DNA of 64,000 nucleotides, from the NCBI GenBank assembly GCA_046343015.1, contig JBKDOL010000110.1, positions 42,339 through 106,338 on the forward strand, in the 5' to 3' direction. Under the pieces are notes generated by a model. That model saw nothing but the letters and a program-made list of their open reading frames with translations, was not told the origin of the DNA and did not search any database. Position numbers and translations under genes: made by a program. Shown here piece by piece: positions 25,582-35,177 of this stretch (the first letter of the stretch is position 1; every line of letters begins with the position of its first letter). This stretch comes from BJ22 sp021298375. Its GTDB lineage: Bacteria; Planctomycetota; Planctomycetia; Pirellulales; Pirellulaceae.

Positions 25582-28146
25582 CTATTTCCGCCGCTTCGCC
25601 TTGCGGCTTCCGCCCCGCTCATCCCGCTGCGGCCGACGGCTGCCCGATTCACGGCTGCCCGATTCACGGCTGCCCGACGACGCCCTGGGAGCTCGAGCCC
25701 GTCCCTCGAGGCCCCTGCGACCGCTGGTTCGACCTGCCGGGCTCTGGGCCCTGGAACGTCCCCCGGTCCCGCCTCCGTCCAGCGAACGGTTCGGACTGTC
25801 GGTAACGGCCCGTCCCTGGGAGTCGACGTAGTCAAACTCCAGCTCCCGGCGTTCCAGATCGACCGAGCGGACCCGGACGCTAATCATATCGCCGAGTCGG
25901 AACTGGTTCTCGCTCCGTCTTCCGCTGAGTGTTCGCGTGGCCGAGTCAAAGACGTAGCTGTCGCGGGGGAGGTTCTCCAGGTGCAGCAAGCCCTCGGCCG
26001 GAATCTCGCGTCCCTGCACGAACAGCCCGAACGACTCGACGCCGGTGACGGTGCCGGTGAATACCGTGCCGATTCGATCGGACATGTAACTGAGCAACTT
26101 CAGCTTGATCAGCTCCCGCTCAGCCTGTTCGGCTCGGACCTCAGTCTCGCTGCAGTGCTGGCCGATTTGGGCGAGCCACTTGAAGTCAGCCTGGGGTTGC
26201 TGGCCATCGAGCAAGTCGCCGATCATTCGATGGATGACCAGGTCCGGGTAGCGGCGAATCGGTGAGGTGAAGTGGCAATAGTGGTCACTGGCGAGGGCAT
26301 AGTGCCCGGAGTCCTTGGGGCTGTAGACCGCCTTTTGCATGCTCCGCAGAACGGCAAAGTGCACCGCGTGTTGCTCGGGCCGAGCGCGGGCCAGGTCGAC
26401 GATCCGCTTCAGTTCAAACCGGTCCTGCAGATTATCGGTCTTGAAACCGAGATTGCGAATGAACTCGGTCAGATCGCGGAGCTTCATTTCCGAGGGAGGC
26501 TCATGGACGCGGCGCAGCAGGTTGAAATCGAGGTCGGCCAGCTTTTGTGCGACGGCCTCGTTCGCTGCGAGCATGAATTCCTCAATCACCTGATGGCTCT
26601 CGGTGTATTCTTCCACATGAGCCCCGCTGACTTTGCCATCGGCGTCGAGGTCAATGGCCACTTCCGGCAGAATCAGGTCGATCGAACCGCGGGCCATCCG
26701 GCGTTTCCGCATGGTCATCGCGAGCCGATGCATGTTCCCAACGAGCTCAAATACCTGGGGCGAAAGTTTTTCCCGCCACGGAGTCGGGTTGCCGAGGTAG
26801 TCATCAATTTCCTCGTAGCAGAAGCGGTGCGCGCTTTTGATGATCCCGCGGCACCAATCGGCTCCGATGACGACCCCTTTGTCGGTCAGCTCGATCAACA
26901 CGCTCATCGTGAACCTCCGCCGGTGAGGCTGGAGGCTGGCGAGGTTGTTCGAGATGATCTCCGGGAGCATCGGAATCACGCGGTCGGGCAGATAAACGCT
27001 GTTTCCCCGGGCAAACGCCTCGCGGTCCAGTTCCGATCCGCGGCTGACGAAATGCGAGACGTCGGCGATGTGAACCCCGAGCAGCCAATGGCCATTCTCC
27101 AGTCGCTCCAGGGAGATGGCATCATCGAAGTCGCGGGCCTTGGTGGGATCGATGGTGACGACCGTGTGCCGGGTAAAGTCCGTTCGATCGCCACCGTCTT
27201 TGCCAGAGTTGAAAGCCTCGGCTTGCCGCCGGGAGTCTTCGAGCACGGCCTCGGGAAATTCCCCGGGCAAGCCGAACTCGTGAATGATCATTTGGGTATC
27301 CACCCCCGGCTTTCCGCGGGGACCGAGGATTTCAACGATCACTCCTTCGCCTTCATCCGTGTTGCTGGGAAAGCGGACCATTTCCACGACGACCTTGTCA
27401 CCCGGGCGGCAATCCTTGGCTCCTGCATCGCCGACCAGAATGGCCGAATCGAATGTGCCGCCGTCGACCAGCACCAACCCCAGTCCGGATCGTTCCCGGT
27501 AGGTGCCGACAAAGCGGTTGGTCCGGCGGCGGACAACTTCAACGATCTCGCCGGTCCGCCGCTGCTGGTCTCCACCGCGGCCTTTTCCGGCGCGGGCGAT
27601 CACGCGGTCGCCACTGGCGGCATCGAGAATTTTCCGCGGGGGGATGAAGAGGTCCTGGCTGCGGTCGCCGGGCACGGCGCCGTCGGGGATTAAAAAGCCA
27701 TAGCCGGCCGCAGCGCGGCGGAAGGTCCCATAGACTTCTCCGGCGCGAAGTCGGCGGACTTGCGGCCGCACGTCAGTTGGCAGTTCGACTTCCGCCTGCG
27801 CCGCCGGATTGCGAGCCGCCTGGGATCGCGTTTTCGAAGCGCGCGAGTTTTTTGGCTCGCCGAGAGCGGGCTCGACACCTGGTTCGGCCCGCTTGCTGCG
27901 CCGCGGCGCGGATTGAGATCCCTCCCACGCATCGCCGCGAAACACGAGATGCTTGGGCCCCCACTTCAGAAGCCGCGCGGAGATCAATCTTTTGATCACC
28001 CGCTTCAAATCGCGGAGTTGATCCTCGTCGAGTTTCAGGCGTTTGGCGAGCAGGGCCGGCTTGGCCGGTTGGTACTGTGGTTGCCGGATGATTTCCAGCA
28101 AACGTTGTTCGAGGTTTTCAGAATTGGGCAGGTTGGATGGGGACAT
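25582..28146 (-). CDS. rnr: Ribonuclease R (VacB)
   Basis: The 854-residue protein starts at the ATG at 28146, where an N-terminal winged-helix-like segment begins (NLPNSENLEQRLLEIIRQ). Cold-shock-type domains follow, including GTFRRAAAGYGFLIPDG and RTGEIVEVVRRRTNRFVGTY. The RNB catalytic domain carries TIDPTKARDFDDAISLE with the metal-binding Asp residues and later HYALASDHYCHFTSPIRRYPDLVIHR. An S1 RNA-binding domain follows (GTVFTGTVTGVESFGLFVQ), then a basic Arg/Ser/Gly tail. It degrades structured RNA 3' to 5' in the cytoplasm. The tail contains a perfect 15-bp in-frame duplication (SRESG SRESG). It is likely transcribed alone. Confidence 0.95.
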   Translation of the reverse strand: MSPSNLPNSENLEQRLLEIIRQPQYQPAKPALLAKRLKLDEDQLRDLKRVIKRLISARLLKWGPKHLVFRGDAWEGSQSAPRRSKRAEPGVEPALGEPKNSRASKTRSQAARNPAAQAEVELPTDVRPQVRRLRAGEVYGTFRRAAAGYGFLIPDGAVPGDRSQDLFIPPRKILDAASGDRVIARAGKGRGGDQQRRTGEIVEVVRRRTNRFVGTYRERSGLGLVLVDGGTFDSAILVGDAGAKDCRPGDKVVVEMVRFPSNTDEGEGVIVEILGPRGKPGVDTQMIIHEFGLPGEFPEAVLEDSRRQAEAFNSGKDGGDRTDFTRHTVVTIDPTKARDFDDAISLERLENGHWLLGVHIADVSHFVSRGSELDREAFARGNSVYLPDRVIPMLPEIISNNLASLQPHRRRFTMSVLIELTDKGVVIGADWCRGIIKSAHRFCYEEIDDYLGNPTPWREKLSPQVFELVGNMHRLAMTMRKRRMARGSIDLILPEVAIDLDADGKVSGAHVEEYTESHQVIEEFMLAANEAVAQKLADLDFNLLRRVHEPPSEMKLRDLTEFIRNLGFKTDNLQDRFELKRIVDLARARPEQHAVHFAVLRSMQKAVYSPKDSGHYALASDHYCHFTSPIRRYPDLVIHRMIGDLLDGQQPQADFKWLAQIGQHCSETEVRAEQAERELIKLKLLSYMSDRIGTVFTGTVTGVESFGLFVQGREIPAEGLLHLENLPRDSYVFDSATRTLSGRRSENQFRLGDMISVRVRSVDLERRELEFDYVDSQGRAVTDSPNRSLDGGGTGGRSRAQSPAGRTSGRRGLEGRARAPRASSGSRESGSRESGSRRPQRDERGGSRKAKRRK

Positions 28147-28463
28147 GATGTGAGTCCATTCAGGAAAGAAAAAGCAGTCAGAAAAAATCGCGCGAACAAT
28201 CGAGTCGCGCGGGAAAGTCCAACTGGCAAAAGCGAGCCAATTGGGCGACGGGAGCCTCAACCGAGGCAAACTGGGAAAGATGTTCCGTCAAGCTTTGAGG
28301 GTCAGGCAAGGTCTGGCAACCGTGAGATTGTCGATTTTAGCCAGGTTGTCGAGGCTCCCGATTATACCAAACAGAACTGTTCTGCCGGGTAGGCGGAGCG
28401 TCCGCCCGGAGCACGCCAAGGAAAGGTATCGCTCCCCGTATTCGAAACAGGAGATTCCAGTCT
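28147..28463. other. Divergent promoter region of rnr and the outer-membrane protein gene
   Basis: About 315 bases separate the two divergently oriented starts. No gene is credible. A CAGGAG ribosome binding site lies just before 28464. The T/A-rich stretch near 28168-28195 may belong to the rnr leader. Confidence 0.4.
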
Positions 28464-29582
28464 ATGCGAACATTTATCATGATCGCCCTCGTGCTGGTCG
28501 GGGCGGGCACCGTTTCTGCTCAGCAACCGGCCGTTTACAACTTTTCCAGCCCCGTGCAGAGCTATCCCGCGGGCTACGCGCCGCAGCCGACAGCAATGCA
28601 GCCGACAGCAATGCAGCCGGGGATGGTGGCGACAGGGGTTCCAATGAATCCCGCCGCGACGACACCTGCTCCGCAACCAGCTTACTTCAACAATGCGGCT
28701 GGCTGTGATGCCAGTGGTTGTGATGCCAGTGGCTGTGCCAACGGTGGCTGTGACGCCAACGGCAATGTCTGGAATGGCGGTCGCCGGTTTGGCTTCGGTA
28801 ATGGCTTCGGTAATGGCTTCGGTAATGGCTTCGGTAATGGCTTCGGTAATGGTAACGGAGGTTGCGACGGAGGCAACTGCGGAGCTGGCGGCTGTGACTC
28901 AGGCAACTGTGGCGCGGGCGGTGGTGGCTTGTTGGGTGGCGGAATGCTGGGCGGCCTGTTCAATCGCTGCAATGGCGTGGGCGGTGCTTCGGGATGCGGC
29001 GTCTATCACAGCCTGTTCGGTGGTTTGACCAGCCCCAACAACCTGAGCTTCGACAGCGACCCGGCGTTTGACCTCGACCTGAAGCGTGGCTGGATGATTG
29101 GTCGGGCTTGGGGTCGCCAAATCAACTGCAACTGGCGAGCCGAGTTTGAAACTTCCTATCGCAGCAACAGCGCCTCGGATTTCGAGCTTTCGGACGCGAC
29201 TTTAGGCCTGAGCAACGGCCGGTTGAATGTGATGTCGGGCATGGTCAACGTCATCCGCGACTTCCGCCCGATGGGTCGCAACGACCAAATCCGCCCCTAC
29301 GCCGGTGTCGGTGCGGGTGTGGCCTTCGTCGACCTGGAAGCGACTTTGCCCGGAGCACCGGCGACCTTTTTCGATTCCCGCGACTCAACCTTTGCCTACC
29401 AATTCATCGCTGGCGTTTCCCACAAGATTCGCAACTGCGTCGACCTCTACGGCGAGTACCGTTACTACGGGATGGATAAGTTCTGCGTCGAAACAACTCC
29501 ACTCAACAGCCCCACCAGCTGCGATGAAGCCTTGTTGAGCCAGCATAACTTTTTGTTCGGCATGCGGGTTTGGGTTCGCTAG
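28464..29582 (+). CDS. Cys/Gly-rich outer-membrane beta-barrel protein
   Basis: The 372-residue protein has a signal peptide ending in VSAQ (FIMIALVLVGAGTVSAQQ), then a Pro/Thr/Ala stretch, then a low-complexity region (about 75-175). That region has repeated Gly-Cys motifs (GCDASGCDASGCANGGC, GGNCGAGGCDSGNCGAGG) and a five-fold GFGN repeat. From about residue 195 the sequence turns into amphipathic strands with aromatic ends (LDLKRGWMIGRAWGRQINCNW, IRPYAGVGAGVAFVDLEA, VDLYGEYRYYGM) and finishes NFLFGMRVWVR, with alternating hydrophobic residues typical of an OmpA/OmpW-like barrel. It is predicted to sit in the outer membrane with the Cys-rich part exposed, perhaps disulfide-linked. CAGGAG precedes the ATG and a strong terminator follows. 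Confidence 0.82.
   Translation: MRTFIMIALVLVGAGTVSAQQPAVYNFSSPVQSYPAGYAPQPTAMQPTAMQPGMVATGVPMNPAATTPAPQPAYFNNAAGCDASGCDASGCANGGCDANGNVWNGGRRFGFGNGFGNGFGNGFGNGFGNGNGGCDGGNCGAGGCDSGNCGAGGGGLLGGGMLGGLFNRCNGVGGASGCGVYHSLFGGLTSPNNLSFDSDPAFDLDLKRGWMIGRAWGRQINCNWRAEFETSYRSNSASDFELSDATLGLSNGRLNVMSGMVNVIRDFRPMGRNDQIRPYAGVGAGVAFVDLEATLPGAPATFFDSRDSTFAYQFIAGVSHKIRNCVDLYGEYRYYGMDKFCVETTPLNSPTSCDEALLSQHNFLFGMRVWVR
28794..28853 (+). repeat. 12-bp in-frame tandem repeat (GFGN)
   Basis: The unit TTCGGTAATGGC is repeated about five times and codes for FGNG, inside the outer-membrane protein gene. Copies are perfect, so expansion appears recent. A 15-bp pair coding PTAMQ lies upstream in the same gene (about 28585-28618). 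Confidence 0.9.
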
Positions 29583-29660
29583 GACCCGTTCGGTTGAATC
29601 TGCCTGAAGCTGAAAAGACAAGCTCAGGGCACAACCGGTTCACCCAATCAGGAATTCGGA

Positions 29661-29693
29661 ATGGCTCGAGGGTTTCCCTCGGGCCATTTTTTT
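29661..29693 (+). terminator. Rho-independent terminator after the outer-membrane protein gene
   Basis: ATGGCTCGAGGG and CCCTCGGGCCAT form a 12-bp stem with one G-T wobble and a TTT loop, followed by seven T. It lies about 80 bases after the stop at 29582 and isolates that gene from the OPT transporter gene. Confidence 0.92.
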
Positions 29694-29814
29694 GCGCCCT
29701 CCCCACGGGCTAAGGGGGGGGTCTCTGATTGTTAGGCTCAGCTGGGGGAATTACACTTTCCTTCCAGTCGATCTCAAATGGTCTCCCCGCATCTGGCTAC
29801 CGGAAACACCGCAC

Positions 29815-32094
29815 ATGGCCGCCTCCGACAAGAACAGCTCTGTCAGCAACCGGTCTGGAGAATTCCAGCCTTACATCCCCGCCAACGACAACAGCGTGGC
29901 TGAGTTCACGCTCAAAGCGGTCATCCTCGGGGCGTTGTTCGGGATCCTCTTCGGCGCCTCAACCGTCTACCTCGCGCTCAAGGCTGGGCTGACGGTTTCC
30001 GCCTCGATTCCCATTGCCGTGCTGGCGATTTCGATTGGCAAGAAGCTGCTCAAGACGACCATTCTCGAAAACAACATCATTCAAACCTGCGGCTCGGCTG
30101 GCGAGAGCGTCGCTGCCGGCGTGGTCTTTACGCTCCCGGCGTTTATTTTTCTGAGCGACGGGATTGGTGCCGACTATTTTCAGGTTTGGACAATCATGCT
30201 GATTGCCATCTTCGGGGGGATTCTCGGCACGCTGATGATGATCCCGCTGCGGCGACCGCTGATTGTGAAGGAACATGAGACGCTCCCGTATCCGGAGGGG
30301 ACGGCCTGCGCTCAGGTGCTGATCGCCGGGGAGAAGGGTGGCAGCTTCGCGTTGACGGCTTACCTCGGGCTTGGCTTTGCGATTGTTTACGCCCTGCTGC
30401 AAAAAGTCTTCCATGTGATTGCGGAAACGCCCAGCTACATGACCAGGGCAACCAACAAGTACCTCCCCTCGGCCAATATTGCCGGCGAAATCACTCCCGA
30501 ATATCTGGGTGTGGGTTACATCATTGGGCCGAAGATTGGTGGCATTCTCGTCGGCGGCAGCGTCCTGGCGGCCTTCGCGCTGACTCCGCTGCTCTCGACC
30601 CTGGTCGCACCCGAGCGGATTGCCGACCAGCTGATCAAACTCGGTTACAAGCCGGAACGGTTTGGCTGGGACCCGGCAACGGTCAGCTTTGCCAACTCGG
30701 CGGGAGCAATCTACTTTGCCTACATTCGACAAATCGGCGCCGGCGCGGTTGCTGCGGCTGGATTCATCACGCTGCTGAAGACGCTCCCGACGATTTGCTC
30801 ATCCTTCGTCGAAGCGATTCGCTCGCTGTTCGGTCGCGGTGATGGCGAACGGAGCCGCACGGAAGACGACCTTTCCATTTTGATTGTCGTCCTGGGTAGT
30901 CTGGGACTGGTGGGGCTGATGACCGTCCTGCCAAACATTCCGGGCGAGAGCATGCAGAGCAAGTTGCTCGTGGGTGTTCTGGTGATTGTGTTCGGCTTCC
31001 TGTTTGTGACCGTCGCCAGCCGCATCGTCGGCATCATCGGCTCCTCAAACAGTCCGATTTCAGGAATGACCATCGCCACGATCATGGGCACGGCTCTGGT
31101 GTTTATCGCGTTCGGCTGGACCGGAAAGGTCTACGAGCCGATGGCACTGGTGGTCGGCAGCATGATTTGCATCTCGGCAGCCAATGCGGGCGCGACCAGC
31201 CAAGACCTCAAGACCGGTTATCTCGTCGGCGCGACGCCAAAGTACCAGCAGTTGGCTCTGTTCATCGGCGTGATTGTCTCCTCGCTGGTGATTGGCTTTA
31301 CTGTCAAGTTCCTCGATACGCCCTCCCCTGAGCAACTTGAAAAGGGCATCCAGCACGCGATTGGCGATACCTACAACGCTCCCCAAGCGACCCTGATGGC
31401 GACCTTGATCAAGGGCCTTTTGTCGTTCAATCTGGATTGGCAGTATGTGCTTGCCGGAGCCTTTATCGCCGTGACCATGGAACTCTGCGGCATCAAGGCG
31501 TTGTCGTTTGCTGTCGGGCTTTATCTGCCGCTGGCGACCACGCTGCCGATTTTCATTGGCGGGCTGATTCGAGGAATTTCCGATTGGTTCCGCGGAGTTG
31601 GCAAGTCGGGCGGGAAGCACGATTCGGCCGAGGAGGAATTGGGCAAAGGCAACCTGTTTGCCACCGGATTGGTGGCAGGAGGAGCCTTGGCGGGGGTGGT
31701 CTTCGCCCTGCTGACCGTGGCGATTGAGAACTCGGATGCGGCTGCCCGCAAAGCCGCCAGTGACAAGGCCAAGGCAGCGGTAGGCGCAGCGAGCGGAGAA
31801 ACTGCGGCCGCTGGCGGCGAAGCGGCACCGCCCGCCGCCGAGGGACAGGCAGCGGCTACCCCAGCCGTCCCGGCTGAAATCCGGACGTTCAAGACTCAAC
31901 TGGAAGAGTTGAGCTTCGAAGGAAACTGGGAGAAGAAAATTGAAGCCGGATTGAAGGCAAGCCATCCGGAATGGGACGAAAAGCAACTGGCTGCTGCGGC
32001 CAAGGAACAGCTTACCCCGCGGTTCAATCTGCTCGGCGTGGCCTGCTTTGCTCTGATGGCGCTGGTCCTGTTTCTGGTTTCCCTGCGGAAGTAG
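29815..32094 (+). CDS. OPT family oligopeptide transporter
   Basis: The 759-residue inner-membrane protein has about 15 hydrophobic helices and OPT-family motifs: SVAEFTLKAVILGALFGILFGASTVYLALKAGLTVSASIPIAVLA, NIIQTCGSAGESVAAGVVFTLPA, and YPEGTACAQVLIAGEKGG. The family transports small peptides or metal chelates with protons. The start at 29815 avoids an N-terminal extension that overlaps the terminator region. The last soluble loop (about 640-730) before the final helix is unusually long and Ala-rich (AAVGAASGETAAAGGEAAPPAAE), followed by a charged helix. This is an insertion that most OPT proteins lack, as I understand the family. No binding protein or peptidase is adjacent. Confidence 0.95.
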   Translation: MAASDKNSSVSNRSGEFQPYIPANDNSVAEFTLKAVILGALFGILFGASTVYLALKAGLTVSASIPIAVLAISIGKKLLKTTILENNIIQTCGSAGESVAAGVVFTLPAFIFLSDGIGADYFQVWTIMLIAIFGGILGTLMMIPLRRPLIVKEHETLPYPEGTACAQVLIAGEKGGSFALTAYLGLGFAIVYALLQKVFHVIAETPSYMTRATNKYLPSANIAGEITPEYLGVGYIIGPKIGGILVGGSVLAAFALTPLLSTLVAPERIADQLIKLGYKPERFGWDPATVSFANSAGAIYFAYIRQIGAGAVAAAGFITLLKTLPTICSSFVEAIRSLFGRGDGERSRTEDDLSILIVVLGSLGLVGLMTVLPNIPGESMQSKLLVGVLVIVFGFLFVTVASRIVGIIGSSNSPISGMTIATIMGTALVFIAFGWTGKVYEPMALVVGSMICISAANAGATSQDLKTGYLVGATPKYQQLALFIGVIVSSLVIGFTVKFLDTPSPEQLEKGIQHAIGDTYNAPQATLMATLIKGLLSFNLDWQYVLAGAFIAVTMELCGIKALSFAVGLYLPLATTLPIFIGGLIRGISDWFRGVGKSGGKHDSAEEELGKGNLFATGLVAGGALAGVVFALLTVAIENSDAAARKAASDKAKAAVGAASGETAAAGGEAAPPAAEGQAAATPAVPAEIRTFKTQLEELSFEGNWEKKIEAGLKASHPEWDEKQLAAAAKEQLTPRFNLLGVACFALMALVLFLVSLRK

Positions 32095-32300
32095 AGCAGC
32101 CGGAAACCGGGGTGGGAGCGTCGCCGGCGCGTGGTCCAGTCGGACTTTGCCGAAAAGTTCGGCGAAGCAGACAGGACCGGTGCAGGTTTTCGAATCTTGG
32201 CGTGAGCCCACGCACTCGGCCCGCAAGCGGTTGACGTGTTCCCGCGACACTCGGCGATCGAGCCGCGGCCAACGGGACCGATCGTCCCCCTTGATGAACG

Positions 32301-33260
32301 CTAACCTTTATAAACCTTGCGGCCCAGCTGGGCGTTAAACGAAGTCCACTTGCTTCCGGCGTTGGCATCCTCGGCAATCACCTGACGGAGATTGGCCAGC
32401 TTGGCATCGAGGTTGTCGAGATGATGCAGGGCGACCGCCTCAAAAGTCATCGGCAGTTTCGGGCTGCCGAACTCATACTCACCGTGATGACTGACAACCA
32501 TGTGCTTGAGCCTCAGGGCGAGGCTCGGCGGAAAAGGTTCACCGCTCAATCGCTCGGTATCAAACAGCTTGCGGTCGAGCAGGGTAACGCCTTGGACGAG
32601 GTGACCGATCAACTGCCCGGCATCACTGTAGCCGAGATCCGACTCATAGGTCAGTTCATCGACCTTGCCGAGGTCATGCAGCAGGACTCCCATCGTCAAC
32701 AAGTCGTCATCGACTTCCGGATAGAGCGGGCTGACAGCATTCGCGACTCGCATCAGCGAGACAATGTGTTCGAGTAAGCCGCCTTGGTAGGCGTGGTGGT
32801 TTTTGACCCCGGCGGGAGCTCGGCGGAGTTTGTCGACCAGTTCCTCATCGACCAGGATGCACTCGGCGAGATTCCGGAGATGGACGTTGCGAATGCCGCG
32901 GAGGCGGCTGGCGAGTTCATGAAACAGGGCTTCTCGCTGTTGACTGGAGACCGTCTCGAAATCGCGCGGATCGATTTGTTCCGCTGGCACGCGAGTGATC
33001 GACTTGACGATTACCTGCATGTTGTTGTTGTAGAGTTGAGCCGCACCCTTGACCAGCAAAAAGTCGCCATTGGCAAAGCTCTCGTAGAGCCGCTGATCAG
33101 CATTCCACGCCATGGCATTCAGCGAGCCGGTTTTGTCGCTCAGCCGCATTTGCAGGTAAAGATTGCCTTGCCGATTGGGGCGGAGTTGCTTTTCGGAAAC
33201 GAGGAAGACTTGATCAATGGGCTCTCCATCGACCAGTTCAGTCACAAATCGGCGGCTCAT
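32301..33260 (-). CDS. YhaM-type 3'-5' exoribonuclease (OB-fold plus HD domain)
   Basis: The protein has 319 residues from the ATG at 33260 (AGGAG upstream). The N-terminal part is an OB-fold nucleic-acid-binding domain (VFLVSEKQLRPNRQGNLYLQMRLSDKTGSLNAMAWNADQRLYESFANGDFLLVKGAAQLYNNNMQ). The C-terminal half is an HD phosphohydrolase domain with HHAYQGGLLEHIVSL, the metal pair in LLHDLGKVDE, and SHHGEYEFGSPKLP. This order is that of YhaM/CBF1 exonucleases, which trim RNA or DNA from the 3' end with Mn. Two RNA-degradation genes, this and RNase R, lie within 8 kb but are not in one unit. Confidence 0.9.
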   Translation of the reverse strand: MSRRFVTELVDGEPIDQVFLVSEKQLRPNRQGNLYLQMRLSDKTGSLNAMAWNADQRLYESFANGDFLLVKGAAQLYNNNMQVIVKSITRVPAEQIDPRDFETVSSQQREALFHELASRLRGIRNVHLRNLAECILVDEELVDKLRRAPAGVKNHHAYQGGLLEHIVSLMRVANAVSPLYPEVDDDLLTMGVLLHDLGKVDELTYESDLGYSDAGQLIGHLVQGVTLLDRKLFDTERLSGEPFPPSLALRLKHMVVSHHGEYEFGSPKLPMTFEAVALHHLDNLDAKLANLRQVIAEDANAGSKWTSFNAQLGRKVYKG

Positions 33261-33438
33261 CGGCTTTGGCTCCTGCAGGATATGGGCAGGGCTAGATTCT
33301 AGGCCCAGACAGGGAATCTCGGAAGCCGCACGAACTCCGGCCCCGCAGTGGTCGCATCCAAGCCCAACCAGCGCCAGCGGTTCTAACTCCACGCAAAGGC
33401 CCCTTCGAGGCCCCTAATTCCGCAATCCGCATTCCGCG

Positions 33439-34836
33439 TTACTTCAGATAGCGGATGCGTTTCTCAATATCCGTATTCACCGAATGGTAGCGACGGTACA
33501 AGTTCCCCGAATCGAAGCGGGTCTCGCGAATGTAGAGCACGTCGTCCAGTCCGATGCTCTTGGTGAAGATCGGCAGGAGGTAATCGATGCCGGTCTCAGA
33601 AATGTGCATCCGGACCGGGTCGTAGAAGGAATGATGCAGGTTGCGGGCGTGAATCAGGCCCCACTGATCGCGGAATCCGTTGCCCGGGTAATGGGAAACG
33701 TAGAAGCCGTCGGCGTGGTTCCACTGGAGCGTGGCGATCGCGTTGTTCTGTCCCTCGAGCAGCATTTCGACTGCTTTGCCGCCGAGCTGAGAGGCGTGGA
33801 AGCGATCGAAGCCGACGGGCCGGCCACCGCGTTGGGTATGTCCGACCTTACGAGTGAAAATCGCGCTGCTGGCGGAGTCGTTCTGTCCCATCTGGTTAAA
33901 GAAGCGATCGCCGAGTCGTTCAATCAGGAGTTCGCGCAAACGGTCCGCCGCGCCGCTGAGCTTGACATTTCCGGCGGGGTCTGTGGAGCGTTCCTCGGCT
34001 CCGAGCACTTCGCCGCTTTTGCCGACGATTCCCTCGCCACAGACGATCAGCAGGTTCTTCTGCAGGTGGTAGATTTCCTTGACCCGCTCCACCAGCACAT
34101 CTTCATCGATCGGGCTTTCGGGGACGAGGATCAAATCGGGCTGGCCATAGGCGCTTCCGAGAGCGATGTAACCGGAATGCCGGCCCATCACCTCGATGAT
34201 CGCGATCCGGCGATGACTCTCAGCTGTGGTCCGGATGCGGCGGATGCCGCCGACAGAGACAAAGACGGCCGTCGCATAGCCTGGCGTGACGTAGTTGATC
34301 ATCTGGTCGAGTTGAAAGTTCCCGGAGTAGCTGGCGCGAAACGCCGGGTTTTCCCGATAGATGAAGCTCTCGCCATTCTTCGGATTCTTGACGCGAACCC
34401 ACTTGTCCGATTCGTTGGGGAAGTTCAGTCCGAGGTCATTGTCGATTGTCTTTGGCGCCAGCACGGTTGGGAGGCGATCGCAGAGCGGTTGCAGACCGTT
34501 GAGCGTACCGTCTCCGCCGATGCAAATCAGGCCTTCAATTTTCAGTGATTCCAGCCGTCGGGAAATTTCATCCAGAGCCACCTTGTCATCCGGGTCAACG
34601 TATTTCCGAGAGGCCCCGAGAATCGTCCCGCCATAGTCGGCATCGAGTTCAGGAATGGTGCGAAACAGGGGATTGAGGAGCACATGGGGAACCCGCGGAT
34701 TGTAGAGGCCGTCAAAGCCGCTAATCAGCCCGACGACTTCCACCTTTAGTTGATTGGCCCGGGTTACAGCGCCGAAAATCGTCGAGTTCAAGGCGGGGGT
34801 ATCGCCACCAGCCGTGAGAATTCCGATTCTTTTCAT
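33439..34836 (-). CDS. pfkA: 6-phosphofructokinase family protein
   Basis: The 465-residue protein phosphorylates fructose 6-phosphate. Visible motifs are GILTAGGDTPALNS (phosphate donor binding), GGDGTLNG (about 105-112), PKTIDNDL with the catalytic Asp pair (about 125-132), EVMGRHSGYIA and a late GHTQRGGRPVGFDRFHASQLGG. Donor specificity is usually read from two positions. Gly in GGDG favours ATP, whereas Lys in PKTID is the residue typical of PPi-dependent enzymes. This G/K combination occurs in the long-type ATP enzymes, so ATP is my preferred reading. At 465 residues it is longer than the E. coli enzyme (320) because of an insertion around DKWVRVKNPKNGESFIYREN. It is monocistronic. Confidence 0.92.
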   Translation of the reverse strand: MKRIGILTAGGDTPALNSTIFGAVTRANQLKVEVVGLISGFDGLYNPRVPHVLLNPLFRTIPELDADYGGTILGASRKYVDPDDKVALDEISRRLESLKIEGLICIGGDGTLNGLQPLCDRLPTVLAPKTIDNDLGLNFPNESDKWVRVKNPKNGESFIYRENPAFRASYSGNFQLDQMINYVTPGYATAVFVSVGGIRRIRTTAESHRRIAIIEVMGRHSGYIALGSAYGQPDLILVPESPIDEDVLVERVKEIYHLQKNLLIVCGEGIVGKSGEVLGAEERSTDPAGNVKLSGAADRLRELLIERLGDRFFNQMGQNDSASSAIFTRKVGHTQRGGRPVGFDRFHASQLGGKAVEMLLEGQNNAIATLQWNHADGFYVSHYPGNGFRDQWGLIHARNLHHSFYDPVRMHISETGIDYLLPIFTKSIGLDDVLYIRETRFDSGNLYRRYHSVNTDIEKRIRYLK

Positions 34837-35177
34837 GTGTCAATTGAGTTGAGCCAGAGAAAAGTTTATAGCCACCGCGGCGCTGAAGCGCCGGCCACCG
34901 TGCAGCGGGCCGGGTCAAGTTCCGCCCCGACCATCCCCGGCCCCCGACGATCCCCGCGGCGATCTCCAAGCATACCGAACCTGCAAGCCCCTGCTGAGGT
35001 CAGTTTGCGGGCACTGGGGCGGCTGCGGTCAAAGTCCCGGACGTTTGGGGCTGGGACGTGACGCTGAGCCCGGAAACCGGGCGGTCCCCAAATCGGTCGA
35101 CAAAACCCGCCTAGGAGCATCGGTCAAATCGGCTTAAACTAAGCCGTTTTTCTCCCTTTTAACGAACCCGCAGCAGC
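34837..35177. other. Divergent intergenic region between pfkA and proS
   Basis: About 340 GC-rich bases contain no supportable gene. A small hairpin (GGCGCTGAAGCGCC near 34882-34895) is the only local structure. No T-box-like leader is visible upstream of proS. Confidence 0.4.

Noticed and set aside
26272..27693. Long plus-strand frame opposite RNase R
   Set aside because: The minus-strand frame carries all RNase R motifs; the other is a GC-rich antisense frame.
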